A stretch of 51,471 nucleotides of DNA from Deltaproteobacteria bacterium (GTDB taxonomy: Bacteria > Desulfobacterota > Desulfobacteria > Desulfobacterales > QNYZ01): NCBI GenBank assembly GCA_003973265.1, contig QNYZ01000002.1, forward strand, positions 1-51,471, in the 5' to 3' direction. Below are positions 1 to 8,400 of this stretch, one piece after another (positions within the stretch are counted from its first letter, which is position 1; the number at the start of each line of letters is the position of its first letter). A program made the position numbers and the translations under genes. Below the pieces are notes generated by a model that was given only the letters and a program-made list of their open reading frames with translations, made no database searches and was not told the DNA's origin.

Positions 1-1
1 G

Positions 2-862
2 ACGATTGGCGAAGACGGCGATCTGTAGATCGGCCGGGACGTGGTCTATTTTTCCATCCAGGGGACCGGAGACGAGGCCGAAATTATCCGCCTCGGTAAG
101 GAAAAAAAGGTAATTCTCCAAACCGAAGACTGGACGATTATTCCGCTGGAAAATCTCATTGCCCAGGATGCCGATGTCATCATGCAGGTGCGCAGCCTTA
201 AAGAGGCCGAGACCGCCTTCGGTATCCTCGAAAAAGGGGTGGGACATATTCTGCTGCATCCTTCTGATACCGCATCACTCAAAACGGCCCTGGCGGCCCT
301 CAAGTCAGAAGGGGAAAACACGCCTCTGACGGCGGCAGATATTATTTCCGTGGTTCCGGCAGGGATGGGAGACCGGGTATGCGTGGATACCTGCACGAAC
401 ATGGTCGCCGGTGAGGGGATGCTGGTGGGCAACAGCAGCAGCGCACTTTTCCTGATCCATTCGGAAAGTATCGATAATCCCTACGTGGCGCCCCGTCCGT
501 TTCGGGTCAACGCCGGCGCGGTACATGCCTACACCCGGGTGCCCGGGGGAAAGACCCGCTATCTTTCCGAGCTGTGCGCCGGCGATGATGTGCTTATCGT
601 CGATTACACCGGCCGGGCAACGGTGGGAACCATCGGACGGCTGAAGATCGAAAAACGGCCGCTGATGCTGGTGACAGCGAGAATTGACGACCGCACGGTC
701 AGCACGATCGTCCAGAATGCCGAGACGATTCGCCTTACCCGGCCCGACGGCGGCGCGGTGTCGGTAGTCAAGCTCAAAGAGGGTGACGAGGTTATGGTCG
801 CCGTGGAAACGGCCGGGCGTCATTTCGGCCATAAGATCGACGAAACCATCACGGAGAAATAG
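2..862 (+). CDS. 3-dehydroquinate synthase II (archaeal-type), 5' end missing
   Basis: Makes 3-dehydroquinate from the aminodideoxyheptulosonate (ADTH) precursor in the archaeal-style entry to the shikimate pathway; cytosolic. The frame from 41 shows family landmarks: DWTIIPLENLIAQ, GDRVCVDTCTNM, GEGMLVGNSSSALFLIHSE, RPFRVNAG and the C-terminus ETITEK, all as I remember them from the Methanocaldococcus jannaschii protein (about 360 residues). The longest open stretch starts at a GTG at 41 and gives 273 residues, lacking the usual N-terminus. The eight codons upstream of that GTG, in the same frame, read TIGEDGDL, then TAG (26-28), then IGRDV, which also fits the family, so the real gene starts outside the window and either contains an amber codon or is broken. 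It is followed six bases later by aroE in the same frame. The identification is firm; whether the gene is intact is not. Confidence 0.85.
26..28 (+). other. In-frame TAG inside the 3-dehydroquinate synthase II reading frame
   Basis: The frame reads GDL-TAG-IGRDV across this codon, with family-like sequence on both sides. TAG is one base from AAG (Lys). It could be a nonsense mutation, a sequencing or assembly error, or a pyrrolysine codon. TAG is used as an ordinary stop elsewhere in this window (ends of this gene, the dimethylglycine dehydrogenase-like gene, fmt, argC, the crotonase and the DUF4412-like gene), which argues against wholesale recoding. Confidence 0.6.
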
Positions 863-868
863 ATAGCG

Positions 869-1738
869 ATGTCGGACAGCAACCTGTCAGCCCAGTCCGG
901 GATTCGGGGCCGGATCGATGCGCATACGGCCCTGTACGCGGTCCTGGGAAATCCGGTGGCCCACAGCCTGAGCCCGGTGATGCATAATGCGGCCTTTGCC
1001 CGGACCGGACACAACGGCGTGTACGTGGCCTTTGCGGTATCCGATCCGGGGGCGGCCGTGGCCGGTCTTAGGGCCCTTGGAATCGCCGGCGCCAGCGTGA
1101 CGATACCGTTCAAGACCGAGGTGATCGGTCATCTCGACCAGCTTGATCCCGTGGCGGCCGCCATCGGCGCGGTGAACACCATTGTCAATCGGGCGGGACG
1201 CCTGACCGGCTACAATACCGACGGCAGTGGCGCGGTGCGCGCCCTGACCGGCGCAACACCGGTAAAAGACCAACGCATTGCCGTGATCGGCGCCGGGGGT
1301 GCCGCCTGTGCAATTTCACACGCCCTGGCGGAAAAAGGGGCGCGGGTGGTCATTGTCAACCGCTCCGCAGCACGGGGAGAAGCGCTGGCCCGACGGGTGG
1401 GGGCTGATTTTGTGCCGTTGGCCGATTTTAACGGCGGCCGCTGCGAGGTACTGATCAATACGACTCCGGTGGGGATGGTGCCGGACATCGATGGGATACC
1501 TGTTGATGAAAAAGTGCTGCGGCCCGGCATGGTGGTGATGGATGTGGTCTACAATCCGCAAAAAACCCGGCTGCTGTACGCGGCCGGGCGTATCGGCTGC
1601 CGGACGGTCAGCGGTGTGGAGATGTTTGTCTGCCAGGGAGCGGCCCAGTTCGAATTGTGGACGGATCGGCCGGCCCCCGTTGACATGATGCGGGCCGTGG
1701 TGACCGATGCCCTGCAAAACGTGAAAAATCAGCCATGA
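869..1738 (+). CDS. aroE: Shikimate dehydrogenase AroE
   Basis: NADPH-dependent reduction of 3-dehydroshikimate to shikimate. The 289-residue product has the substrate-binding SLSP at residues 33-36, the GASVTIPFK motif with catalytic Lys82, AIGAVNT, NTDGSGAV, the dinucleotide-binding VIGAGGAACA, INTTPVGM and the C-terminal GVEMFVCQGAAQFELW. Length is normal for a stand-alone AroE with a short N-terminal extension. The start is six bases after the TAG of the preceding synthase and the stop overlaps the aroA start (ATGA), so it is translated within a tight operon. No dehydroquinase domain is fused to it. Confidence 0.95.
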   Translation: MSDSNLSAQSGIRGRIDAHTALYAVLGNPVAHSLSPVMHNAAFARTGHNGVYVAFAVSDPGAAVAGLRALGIAGASVTIPFKTEVIGHLDQLDPVAAAIGAVNTIVNRAGRLTGYNTDGSGAVRALTGATPVKDQRIAVIGAGGAACAISHALAEKGARVVIVNRSAARGEALARRVGADFVPLADFNGGRCEVLINTTPVGMVPDIDGIPVDEKVLRPGMVVMDVVYNPQKTRLLYAAGRIGCRTVSGVEMFVCQGAAQFELWTDRPAPVDMMRAVVTDALQNVKNQP

Positions 1739-2997
1739 TCGATATTCAAGCGAATGGCATTAACGACAGCCGGGTATCGATTCCCGGTTCCAAGAGTTAT
1801 ACGCACCGGGCCCTGGTGGCGGCGGCACTCTCCAATGGGTATTGCCGGATCGGCAATCCTCTGGACAGCGAGGATACCCGCCTGACCGCTGAAGCGTTGC
1901 GCTGCTTGGGCGTTGCGATCCAGCCTTTTGAATCCGGACTGGTCGTTCACGGCAGGGGCGGACGGTTCGCGACGTGGGATCCGCCGGTGGAATTGAACAA
2001 TTCCGGGACGTCCATGCGCTTGCTGACCGCGCTGGCCTCGGTGGGGACGGGCCGCTATGTTTTGACCGGCTCGGACCGGATGCGGCAGCGACCGCTGGGG
2101 GATCTGGTTAATGCGTTGATTCAGGTGGGCGTCGATGTCGAATCAGTTCACGGCAACGGCTGTCCGCCCGTAGCGGTCATGGGCGGCACCCTGACGGGAG
2201 GGCAGGTATGGGTCGATTGTCATATCAGCAGCCAGTACCTGTCGGCACTGCTTTTCGTGGCGCCGCTTGCACCGCTGGGCATGGATATCCGTGTTCGTAC
2301 CGATCCGGTTTCCACCCCCTATATCGATATGACCCTGGCGGTGATGGAAAGGTTCGGGATTCGGGTGGACCGTGACGGATATCGAAGGTTCCGTATTGCA
2401 GGGCGGCAACGGTACCGCGCGGCGGATCTGGCCATCGAACCGGATGCGTCCAATGCCGGTTACTTCTGGGCGGCCGCGGCCATTACCGGCCGGACGGTCA
2501 AGGTGGCGGGGCTCGATACCGATTCCCGCCAGGGAGATATCGGATTTGTCGAGGTCCTGGCCCGGATGGGGTGCACGGTCACCCGTGACCCGGACGGCAT
2601 AGCCGTTACCGGCGGAAAATTAACCGGCCTGGACGTGGATATGTCCCGCATGCCCGACCTGGTACCGACTCTGGCCGTGGTGGCGGCCTTTGCCCGGGGC
2701 CGAACGACCATCCGGAATGTCGCCCACTTAAAAGCCAAGGAGAGTGACCGGCTTTCGGCCGTCACCACCGAGCTGCGAAAAATGGGGATCGAGGCCGAAA
2801 GCGATGACGATTCCCTTACCGTCGTGGGCGGCCGCGCCCATGGCGCCGTTGTCGATACCTACGACGACCACCGCATCGCCATGAGTTTTGCCGTGGCCGG
2901 GATAAAAGTGCCGGGGGTGAAGATCCGCAATGAAGGCTGCGTGACCAAATCATTCCCCGGTTTCTGGAAAGTCTTTGGCGGGCTGTATCGAAAATGA
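1735..2997 (+). CDS. aroA: 3-phosphoshikimate 1-carboxyvinyltransferase (EPSP synthase)
   Basis: Transfers the enolpyruvyl group of PEP to shikimate 3-phosphate. The 420-residue protein has SIPGSKSYTHRA with Lys20 of the PEP site, NNSGTSMRLLTAL, DRMRQRPLGDL, ISSQYLSALL, PDASNAGYFWAAAA, LKAKESDRL and the C-terminal TYDDHRIAMSFAVAG. Both halves of the inside-out barrel are complete. The start overlaps the aroE stop by four bases and the stop overlaps the aroK start, consistent with translational coupling. Confidence 0.96.
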   Translation: MIDIQANGINDSRVSIPGSKSYTHRALVAAALSNGYCRIGNPLDSEDTRLTAEALRCLGVAIQPFESGLVVHGRGGRFATWDPPVELNNSGTSMRLLTALASVGTGRYVLTGSDRMRQRPLGDLVNALIQVGVDVESVHGNGCPPVAVMGGTLTGGQVWVDCHISSQYLSALLFVAPLAPLGMDIRVRTDPVSTPYIDMTLAVMERFGIRVDRDGYRRFRIAGRQRYRAADLAIEPDASNAGYFWAAAAITGRTVKVAGLDTDSRQGDIGFVEVLARMGCTVTRDPDGIAVTGGKLTGLDVDMSRMPDLVPTLAVVAAFARGRTTIRNVAHLKAKESDRLSAVTTELRKMGIEAESDDDSLTVVGGRAHGAVVDTYDDHRIAMSFAVAGIKVPGVKIRNEGCVTKSFPGFWKVFGGLYRK

Positions 2998-3521
2998 ATG
3001 TCTTCCTGATCGGATATCGCTGCACGGGCAAAACCAGCGTTGGAAGAGAAATGGCCGATTTTCTGAAATACCCGTTTGTCGACACCGATGCGCGGGTTGT
3101 GGTCCACGACGGCCGTCGTATTGACAGGATCGTGCGCGAAGACGGCTGGCCGGCCTTCCGTCTTCTGGAAAAAGAGGTGGTCGGAGCCGTTTGCGCCGCC
3201 GACGGCCAGGTGATCGCCACCGGCGGCGGTGTTGTGCTCGATGCCCACAATGTGGCCCGGATGAAACGGACCGGCCGGGTAGTCCTGCTGACGGCACAAA
3301 TACCGACGATCCTGCGGCGGATGCGGGAAGATGCCGGCACGGCCGGGATGCGGCCGGCGCTGAGCACCGGAAAAGATCTGGAAACCGAAATCCGCCAGAC
3401 TTTGACCCGGCGGCAGCCGCTATACGAAGCTGCCATGGATATCCGTGTTGTCACCGATTCCCGGCCGGTCGGGGAAATTACACGCGATATTGTTGCCCGG
3501 CTTGGCCTTGAACCTGCCTGA
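2994..3521 (+). CDS. aroK: Shikimate kinase
   Basis: ATP-dependent phosphorylation of shikimate at O3. At 175 residues it is a normal single-domain kinase. Walker A is GYRCTGKTS (residues 7-15), the shikimate-binding DTD is at 30-32, and the glycine-rich TGGGVV lies near residue 80. An Arg-rich lid segment follows (LRRMRED). The ATG overlaps the TGA of aroA. The stop is followed by a 130-base gap with a candidate promoter before aroC. Confidence 0.93.
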   Translation: MNVFLIGYRCTGKTSVGREMADFLKYPFVDTDARVVVHDGRRIDRIVREDGWPAFRLLEKEVVGAVCAADGQVIATGGGVVLDAHNVARMKRTGRVVLLTAQIPTILRRMREDAGTAGMRPALSTGKDLETEIRQTLTRRQPLYEAAMDIRVVTDSRPVGEITRDIVARLGLEPA

Positions 3522-3558
3522 ACCGGATTCCTTTTTGAGATTCCCCGCAAAGTTTATC

Positions 3559-3587
3559 TTGAAGTCTGCCCGTCTGCGGGATATGAA
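3559..3587 (+). promoter_or_regulatory. Candidate sigma70-type promoter for aroC
   Basis: TTGAAG and TATGAA are separated by 17 bases, each matching four of six consensus positions, about 65 bases upstream of the aroC start. This is the only sizeable gap in the aro operon, which makes an internal promoter reasonable. Sequence match only. Confidence 0.35.
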
Positions 3588-3651
3588 ATACGCCGACACA
3601 GCAGGTGTTTCATTAAATCGATAAAGACCAATACGTTAAAGGAAGATACCG

Positions 3652-4755
3652 ATGTCAAGTACCTTCGGGACGCTTTTTCGCGTCACCACCTTTGGTGAAT
3701 CCCATTGCCGGGGCGTCGGCGCCGTAATCGACGGCTGCCCGTCGAACATGCCGCTGACCGAGGCCGATATTCAGCCGCAACTCGACCGGCGGCGGCCCGG
3801 GCAGAGCCGGCTTTCCACTGATCGCAGCGAGGCCGACACGGTCACCATCCTGTCCGGGGTGGAAAACGGCAGAACCCTGGGCACGCCGGTGGCCCTGCTG
3901 GTGGCCAACAAAGACCAGCGTCCCGGGGATTATACCGCCATGCGCGATATTCCCCGCCCGTCTCATGCCGATTTTACCTATCAGGAAAAATACGGCATCC
4001 GGGCGGCCAGCGGCGGCGGCCGGTCCAGTGCCCGGGAAACCATCGGGCGGGTGGCGGCCGGTGCCGTGGCGGAAAAATATCTGCGTGAAACATTCGGTGT
4101 CGAGATCGTTGCCTGGGTCAGCGGGGTGGGAACCATCACGGCCCCCTGGCCGGATATGGATACGATCGGTCGGGATCAAGTGGACAATAATCCGGTCCGG
4201 TGCCCGGACGTATCCATAGCGGCAGAAATGATCGGCCGGGTTGAACAGGCCAGGGCCGACAAAGATTCCGTGGGCGGCATCGTCTCCTGTGTCTGCCGCC
4301 ATCTGCCCGTGGGGCTGGGCGAGCCGGTTTTTGATAAACTCGAAGCGCGCCTGGCCCAGGCCATGCTGTCGATCCCGGCCACCAAGGGATTCGAGGTCGG
4401 CTCCGGGTTTGCCGGGGCCCGGATGAGCGGATCGGCGCACAACGATCCTTTCGTGAAAAAAGGCAGCGGGTTGGGGACGGTGACCAATCACAGCGGGGGC
4501 ATCCAGGGGGGCATCTCCAACGGCGAGCCCCTCTTTTTCCGGGTGGCCTTCAAACCGCCGGCCACCATCGGTATTCCCCAGAAAACCGTTGATTTCAGCG
4601 GCAATGACGTCGTTCTCGAGGCCGGGGGGCGGCATGATCCCTGTGTGGTTCCCCGGGCGGTTCCCATCGTGGAAACCATGGCGGCGCAGGTGCTGGCCGA
4701 TCTGGCTCTCTGCCAGAAGCGTCTGGCCGGGCATCGGAGTGGCGGGTCGAGATGA
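3652..4755 (+). CDS. aroC: Chorismate synthase
   Basis: Converts EPSP to chorismate with reduced FMN as cofactor. The 367-residue product shows [12 protein letters not shown] near the N-terminus, [38 protein letters not shown] (the conserved FMN-site loop) and [13 protein letters not shown] good ribosome site (AAAGGAAG) precedes the ATG. The stop overlaps the tyrA start as ATGA. Nothing looks damaged. Confidence 0.96.
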   Translation: MSSTFGTLFRVTTFGESHCRGVGAVIDGCPSNMPLTEADIQPQLDRRRPGQSRLSTDRSEADTVTILSGVENGRTLGTPVALLVANKDQRPGDYTAMRDIPRPSHADFTYQEKYGIRAASGGGRSSARETIGRVAAGAVAEKYLRETFGVEIVAWVSGVGTITAPWPDMDTIGRDQVDNNPVRCPDVSIAAEMIGRVEQARADKDSVGGIVSCVCRHLPVGLGEPVFDKLEARLAQAMLSIPATKGFEVGSGFAGARMSGSAHNDPFVKKGSGLGTVTNHSGGIQGGISNGEPLFFRVAFKPPATIGIPQKTVDFSGNDVVLEAGGRHDPCVVPRAVPIVETMAAQVLADLALCQKRLAGHRSGGSR

Positions 4756-5501
4756 AACAGATTTCAACCATCGGTATCATCGGATTCGGCCGCTTCAGTC
4801 GTTTGATGGTCCGCTACCTGTCCAGGGACCTGACGGTAACGGTCTGCGACCGGCAGCACCGGGTGGAAGCAATTGCAGAGCTGGGCGGACGCGGGGGGTC
4901 GCTGGCGGAAACCTGTGCCTGCGATATCGTCATTCCGGCGGTGCCCATCTCGGCCATGCGGTCGATCCTTACGCGGATGGCCCCCCTGCTCGGTCCGGAT
5001 ACCATCGTGCTCGATGTCTGTTCGGTCAAGGTCTACCCGGTCAAATGGATGATGGAGCGTCTGCCGTCACAGGCCGCCATCCTGGCGACGCATCCCATGT
5101 TCGGCCCTGACAGCGCCGCCGACTCTCTGGTCGGCCGGAAGATTATTCTCTGTCGTCAACGGATTGATATCGAGCGATATCATTGTATCCGTGATTATCT
5201 TCAATCGCGGAAACTGGCGATTATCGAGACGACACCGGACGAACACGATCGGCAAATGGCCGCTTCCCTGGCCTTGACCCATTTTATCGGGCGATCGCTG
5301 GCCGAATATGGCGCCGCGCCCCTCGACATTGATACCGAAGGGTATCAGCGTCTGCTCTATACCCTTGAGACGGTAACACACGATACCTGGGAACTGTTCG
5401 TTGATATGCACAAATTCAACCCCTATGCCCGGGATGTGCGGGATCGGTTCCGGACGGCAGTGGAACGGATTAATGCACAGCTTGGGAGCGCGCAGCCCTG
5501 A
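4752..5501 (+). CDS. tyrA: Prephenate/arogenate dehydrogenase (TyrA)
   Basis: NAD(P)-dependent oxidative decarboxylation of prephenate or arogenate on the way to tyrosine. The N-terminal Rossmann motif is [10 protein letters not shown] (residues 7-16), followed by [18 protein letters not shown] and an all-helical C-terminal dimerisation region. It is compact (249 residues), with no chorismate mutase or ACT domain, resembling the short plant/cyanobacterial-type arogenate dehydrogenases. Substrate preference cannot be read from sequence here. It overlaps aroC by four bases and the next gene by one. Confidence 0.88.
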   Translation: MKQISTIGIIGFGRFSRLMVRYLSRDLTVTVCDRQHRVEAIAELGGRGGSLAETCACDIVIPAVPISAMRSILTRMAPLLGPDTIVLDVCSVKVYPVKWMMERLPSQAAILATHPMFGPDSAADSLVGRKIILCRQRIDIERYHCIRDYLQSRKLAIIETTPDEHDRQMAASLALTHFIGRSLAEYGAAPLDIDTEGYQRLLYTLETVTHDTWELFVDMHKFNPYARDVRDRFRTAVERINAQLGSAQP

Positions 5502-6526
5502 TGCCCGGAAAAACCGATATGAATGATTCAGCTGAGTCGATCCTCGTTACTGGCGGCGGCGGCTTTTTGGGCGCCGCCATCGTTTCGATGCTGGTGGAAC
5601 AGGGCGTCCGGGTGCGCAGCTTTGCCCGTGGATTGTACCCGGATCTGGCGGCGATGGGTGTTGAGCAGGTTCAGGGTGACCTGCGGGATGCGCGGGCCGT
5701 ATTCGCCGCCTGTGAAGGGATCGATGCAGTCATTCATACGGCGGCGAAAGCGGGTGTGTGGGGCGCGTTTGATGATTATTTTGCAGTCAATGTCACCGGT
5801 ACCGAAAATGTGATTGCCGCCTGCCGTCATCACCGGGTTGCACGCTTGATCCATACGAGTTCACCCAGTGTGGTGTTTACCGGAAGGGATCAGGCCGGCG
5901 TCGATGAGTCGGCGCCGTATTCCGAAAAATACGAAACACCGTATCCGGCCACCAAGGCCCGGGCGGAAAAAATGGTCCGAAACGCGGGCCGGGGTAAATT
6001 ATTGACCCTTTGCATCAGGCCCCACCTGATCTGGGGGCCGAAAGACAACCATCTGGTCCCCCGGATCATTCGGCGTGCCCGCCGGCTTAAACGGATCGGG
6101 GACGGGACCAATCTGGTGGACACCGTCTATATTGACAATGCCGCCCGGGCCCATGTTCTTGCGGCCCGACGGCTGAAGGAAAATCCATCCCTGTCGGGCA
6201 ACGTTTATTTCATCAGCCAGGGCGAACCGGTCCCCTTGTGGGAAATGGTGGACCGTATTCTGCAGGCAGCGGGAAAAGATCCGGTGCGGGGCAGCCTGTC
6301 GCCCCGTATGGCCTGGCGGGTGGGCGCCGGGCTTGAACGGCTATACCGATGGCTGCGTCTGCCGGGCGAACCACTGCTGACCCGGTTTGTGGCTACAGAG
6401 TTATCCACCGCCCACTGGTTCAATATCGATGCCGCCCGGCGGGATCTGGGGTATGCGCCGCTTGTTTCCACCGAAACGGGGCTGGACCGGCTGGCCTGCT
6501 GGCTGAAACAGTACCCGATCCGCTGA
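5501..6526 (+). CDS. Extended SDR, NAD-dependent epimerase/dehydratase (OleD/3-beta-HSD-like)
   Basis: Extended short-chain dehydrogenase. It has the NAD-binding TGGGGFLG at residues 17-24 and the catalytic YPATK (YxxxK) near residue 150. Segments such as RPHLIWGPKDNHLVPRI and a VDTVYIDNAARAHVLA region resemble the 3-beta-hydroxysteroid dehydrogenase/OleD branch, which acts on beta-hydroxy or beta-keto acids and sterols. The ATG shares one base with the tyrA stop; a second ATG at 5519 is a possible alternative start. Its job next to aromatic amino acid genes is unclear and may simply reflect operon read-through. Confidence 0.8.
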   Translation: MPGKTDMNDSAESILVTGGGGFLGAAIVSMLVEQGVRVRSFARGLYPDLAAMGVEQVQGDLRDARAVFAACEGIDAVIHTAAKAGVWGAFDDYFAVNVTGTENVIAACRHHRVARLIHTSSPSVVFTGRDQAGVDESAPYSEKYETPYPATKARAEKMVRNAGRGKLLTLCIRPHLIWGPKDNHLVPRIIRRARRLKRIGDGTNLVDTVYIDNAARAHVLAARRLKENPSLSGNVYFISQGEPVPLWEMVDRILQAAGKDPVRGSLSPRMAWRVGAGLERLYRWLRLPGEPLLTRFVATELSTAHWFNIDAARRDLGYAPLVSTETGLDRLACWLKQYPIR

Positions 6527-6528
6527 GC

Positions 6529-7224
6529 CTATTTTTTTTGATACCCTGCCGGGATTTGAAAAAGATTTTCGGCCAGGGCTTTCTGTTCAATTTTGGTTAA
6601 TGTGGTGGTGGTTTGACCGTTCATCATGGACGTGACGGTCTTGACCGGGAAGCCGTCCAGATCGGTCATCATGGCGGCGATGTTCATCTGTTTCAGCATC
6701 GGATTCCGATTAAACAGGCCTGCCACCTTCTTGCCGATTGTCATCAGCTCCGCATAGCCGGGTACTTTTTTGGAAACCCAGTATTCGCTATGCATCATCA
6801 TGATCTTAACCAGGTATTTTCTGCAGGGATACCCGGCGATTTCTTTCGTTTCTCCGGTGGGCACCACCGTTAACCGGCCCATCATCTTTTTTAACATCCC
6901 CTGCAACGCCTCTGACTCCTTGGCTTCCATTTTCGGCATGCCCATGCCGGCCAGGTTTATCTCCCTGTAGGTTTTGGCTTGGGGGTCGATCTGGTACATC
7001 ACCCCGGTATCGTAGTTGGTGATGATGATGCGGTCAGCCGTCTCGGCTCTTGAGGCATGCTCCGTCAGGTAATTTCTGACAGTCTGGGGCCCATCGGTCT
7101 GGCCGGGAACGCCCTGACTCACCTGGGTCGATTCGAAATAGATCCCCGCCCCGGCCAATGGAACAGAGGCAAGCAGGGCAACGAAAAGAACACTCAAAAT
7201 TTTCAGCGGTTTTGTCATGTTCAT
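6529..7224 (-). CDS. Exported DUF4412-like protein
   Basis: A 231-residue protein with a clear signal peptide: basic N-terminus, hydrophobic stretch and a likely cleavage after PLAGA near residue 26. The mature part is Met-rich and contains a YQIDPQAKTY strand pair, a central GYPCRKYLVK with a single cysteine, and a C-terminal IPAGYQKK, the pattern of DUF4412/LolA-like periplasmic proteins of unknown function. A strong ribosome site (AGGAGG) lies eight bases upstream. It ends in TAG, three bases from the stop of the convergent SDR gene, so the two are tail to tail. Confidence 0.65.
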   Translation of the reverse strand: MNMTKPLKILSVLFVALLASVPLAGAGIYFESTQVSQGVPGQTDGPQTVRNYLTEHASRAETADRIIITNYDTGVMYQIDPQAKTYREINLAGMGMPKMEAKESEALQGMLKKMMGRLTVVPTGETKEIAGYPCRKYLVKIMMMHSEYWVSKKVPGYAELMTIGKKVAGLFNRNPMLKQMNIAAMMTDLDGFPVKTVTSMMNGQTTTTLTKIEQKALAENLFQIPAGYQKK

Positions 7225-7339
7225 CAGATCCTCCTATAACGTTGATGGCTATTGAAAAACAGGGGCGACAATGGACGATATTATAAAGATCAGATCGCCA
7301 ATTGCACGATCGAACGCCATTTTTTCCGTGCTTTTTTTT

Positions 7340-7352
7340 TATGCGCCGCATA
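7340..7352. repeat. Palindrome in the leader of the TrmB-like gene, possible operator
   Basis: TATGCG-C-CGCATA is a perfect 6-1-6 palindrome 63 bases upstream of the chosen start of the TrmB-like regulator and just before TACAAT, a candidate -10. Such a site could be an autoregulatory operator. Inference from symmetry and position only. Confidence 0.3.
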
Positions 7353-7415
7353 CAATTGTTCCAATCCTGTATCATAAAAAACGCCTGCACCAAACAACTG
7401 AAATCTGGAGTCGCC

Positions 7416-8204
7416 ATGGATCTCCCTCAAAACCTCACGCAACTGGGGTTATCCCGATATGAAATCAATACCTATCTGGCTCTGGTGGGACATCACCCCG
7501 TCAACGGATCCCGGCTGAGCCGTATCTCCGGTATTCCCCGGGCCCGGATCTATGATGTTCTGCGCGGTCTTACCGATAAAGGTTTCGTGGTGGAAGCCGG
7601 AGACGGCCTGTATGTCCCCCTGCCTCCCGAAGAATTTGTCAAAAGACTGCGGCATTCCTTTTCAAGCATTCTCGGCATCCTGGAAGAGAAGATCGAAGCC
7701 GCGTCCACGACGACGCGTTATGACTATGTCTGGAGCATCCGGGGGTACGACAAAGTAATCGACAAAGCCCGGGAGATGATCGGTTCGGCCCGAAAAGATA
7801 TTTATACCCGACTCTATCCTTCCGAGGGGAATATCCTTTGCCGGGATCTGGAAAAGGCGACCGCCGATGGTGTTTCCGTAAAGTATATTTCCATGGGGCC
7901 ATGCCCGGTGACCGTGGACCTTTACGTGGTTCATCCGGAACCGGAACAGATCGAAGCCGATCATGGTGGCCGGACCTTTGATCTGGTGGTTGATAAAAAG
8001 GAACTGCTTGTCGGGCTGTTTGAAAAGGGGAAGGCCGACCGGTCACCGATCAACTGGGCCAAAAATCACTGGTTCGTGATCACGATACGGGACAGCCTGC
8101 GCCACGACTTTTATCACTATATTCTCCATGCGCTATACCAGAAAAAGGGGCTGCTCACCCGGCGTGAAAGGGCCCTGTACGAAAAGATCACCCGGGACCT
8201 GTAA
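7416..8204 (+). CDS. TrmB-family transcriptional regulator
   Basis: The N-terminal ~80 residues form a winged helix (LGLSRYEINTYLALV, then IPRARIYDVLRGL as recognition helix and a wing). The remainder (about 100-262) is the PLD-like effector domain of TrmB-type regulators, which bind sugars or other small ligands. The ATG at 7416 was chosen because GGAG sits at the right distance and the domain begins directly there; the frame stays open back to 7302, but that extension is Cys/Phe-rich and unconvincing. It lies just upstream of the aminotransferase gene and may control it. Stops in TAA. Confidence 0.82.
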   Translation: MDLPQNLTQLGLSRYEINTYLALVGHHPVNGSRLSRISGIPRARIYDVLRGLTDKGFVVEAGDGLYVPLPPEEFVKRLRHSFSSILGILEEKIEAASTTTRYDYVWSIRGYDKVIDKAREMIGSARKDIYTRLYPSEGNILCRDLEKATADGVSVKYISMGPCPVTVDLYVVHPEPEQIEADHGGRTFDLVVDKKELLVGLFEKGKADRSPINWAKNHWFVITIRDSLRHDFYHYILHALYQKKGLLTRRERALYEKITRDL

Positions 8205-8248
8205 AAGGGGAGGGACCGCATATTCAGCAATGGAGCCGAGAAAAAAAG

Positions 8249-8276
8249 TTGACGGATAAATAGTGGATATGATAAT
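8249..8276 (+). promoter_or_regulatory. Sigma70-type promoter upstream of the aminotransferase gene
   Basis: TTGACG (8249-8254) and GATAAT (8271-8276) each match five of six consensus positions, with a 16-base spacer, about 125 bases upstream of the aminotransferase ATG. One of the best promoter matches in the window; it suggests the amine island has its own transcription start here. Confidence 0.55.
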
Positions 8277-8400
8277 GTTACCCTGTTGGTAGCAACTGAT
8301 GCCGGGCTATGAATAGCGCCGGGACAACATTCAGGCCGCCCAACCGGCGATGTTGGCAAATATCTGATCGATTCGTATCTACCCGAACAGGAGAATCAAG

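Noticed and set aside
3655..4767. Long minus-strand open frame of about 370 codons opposite aroC
   Set aside because: Shadow of a high-GC coding gene. The plus strand has full chorismate synthase motifs; the reverse frame shows no domain and biased residues.
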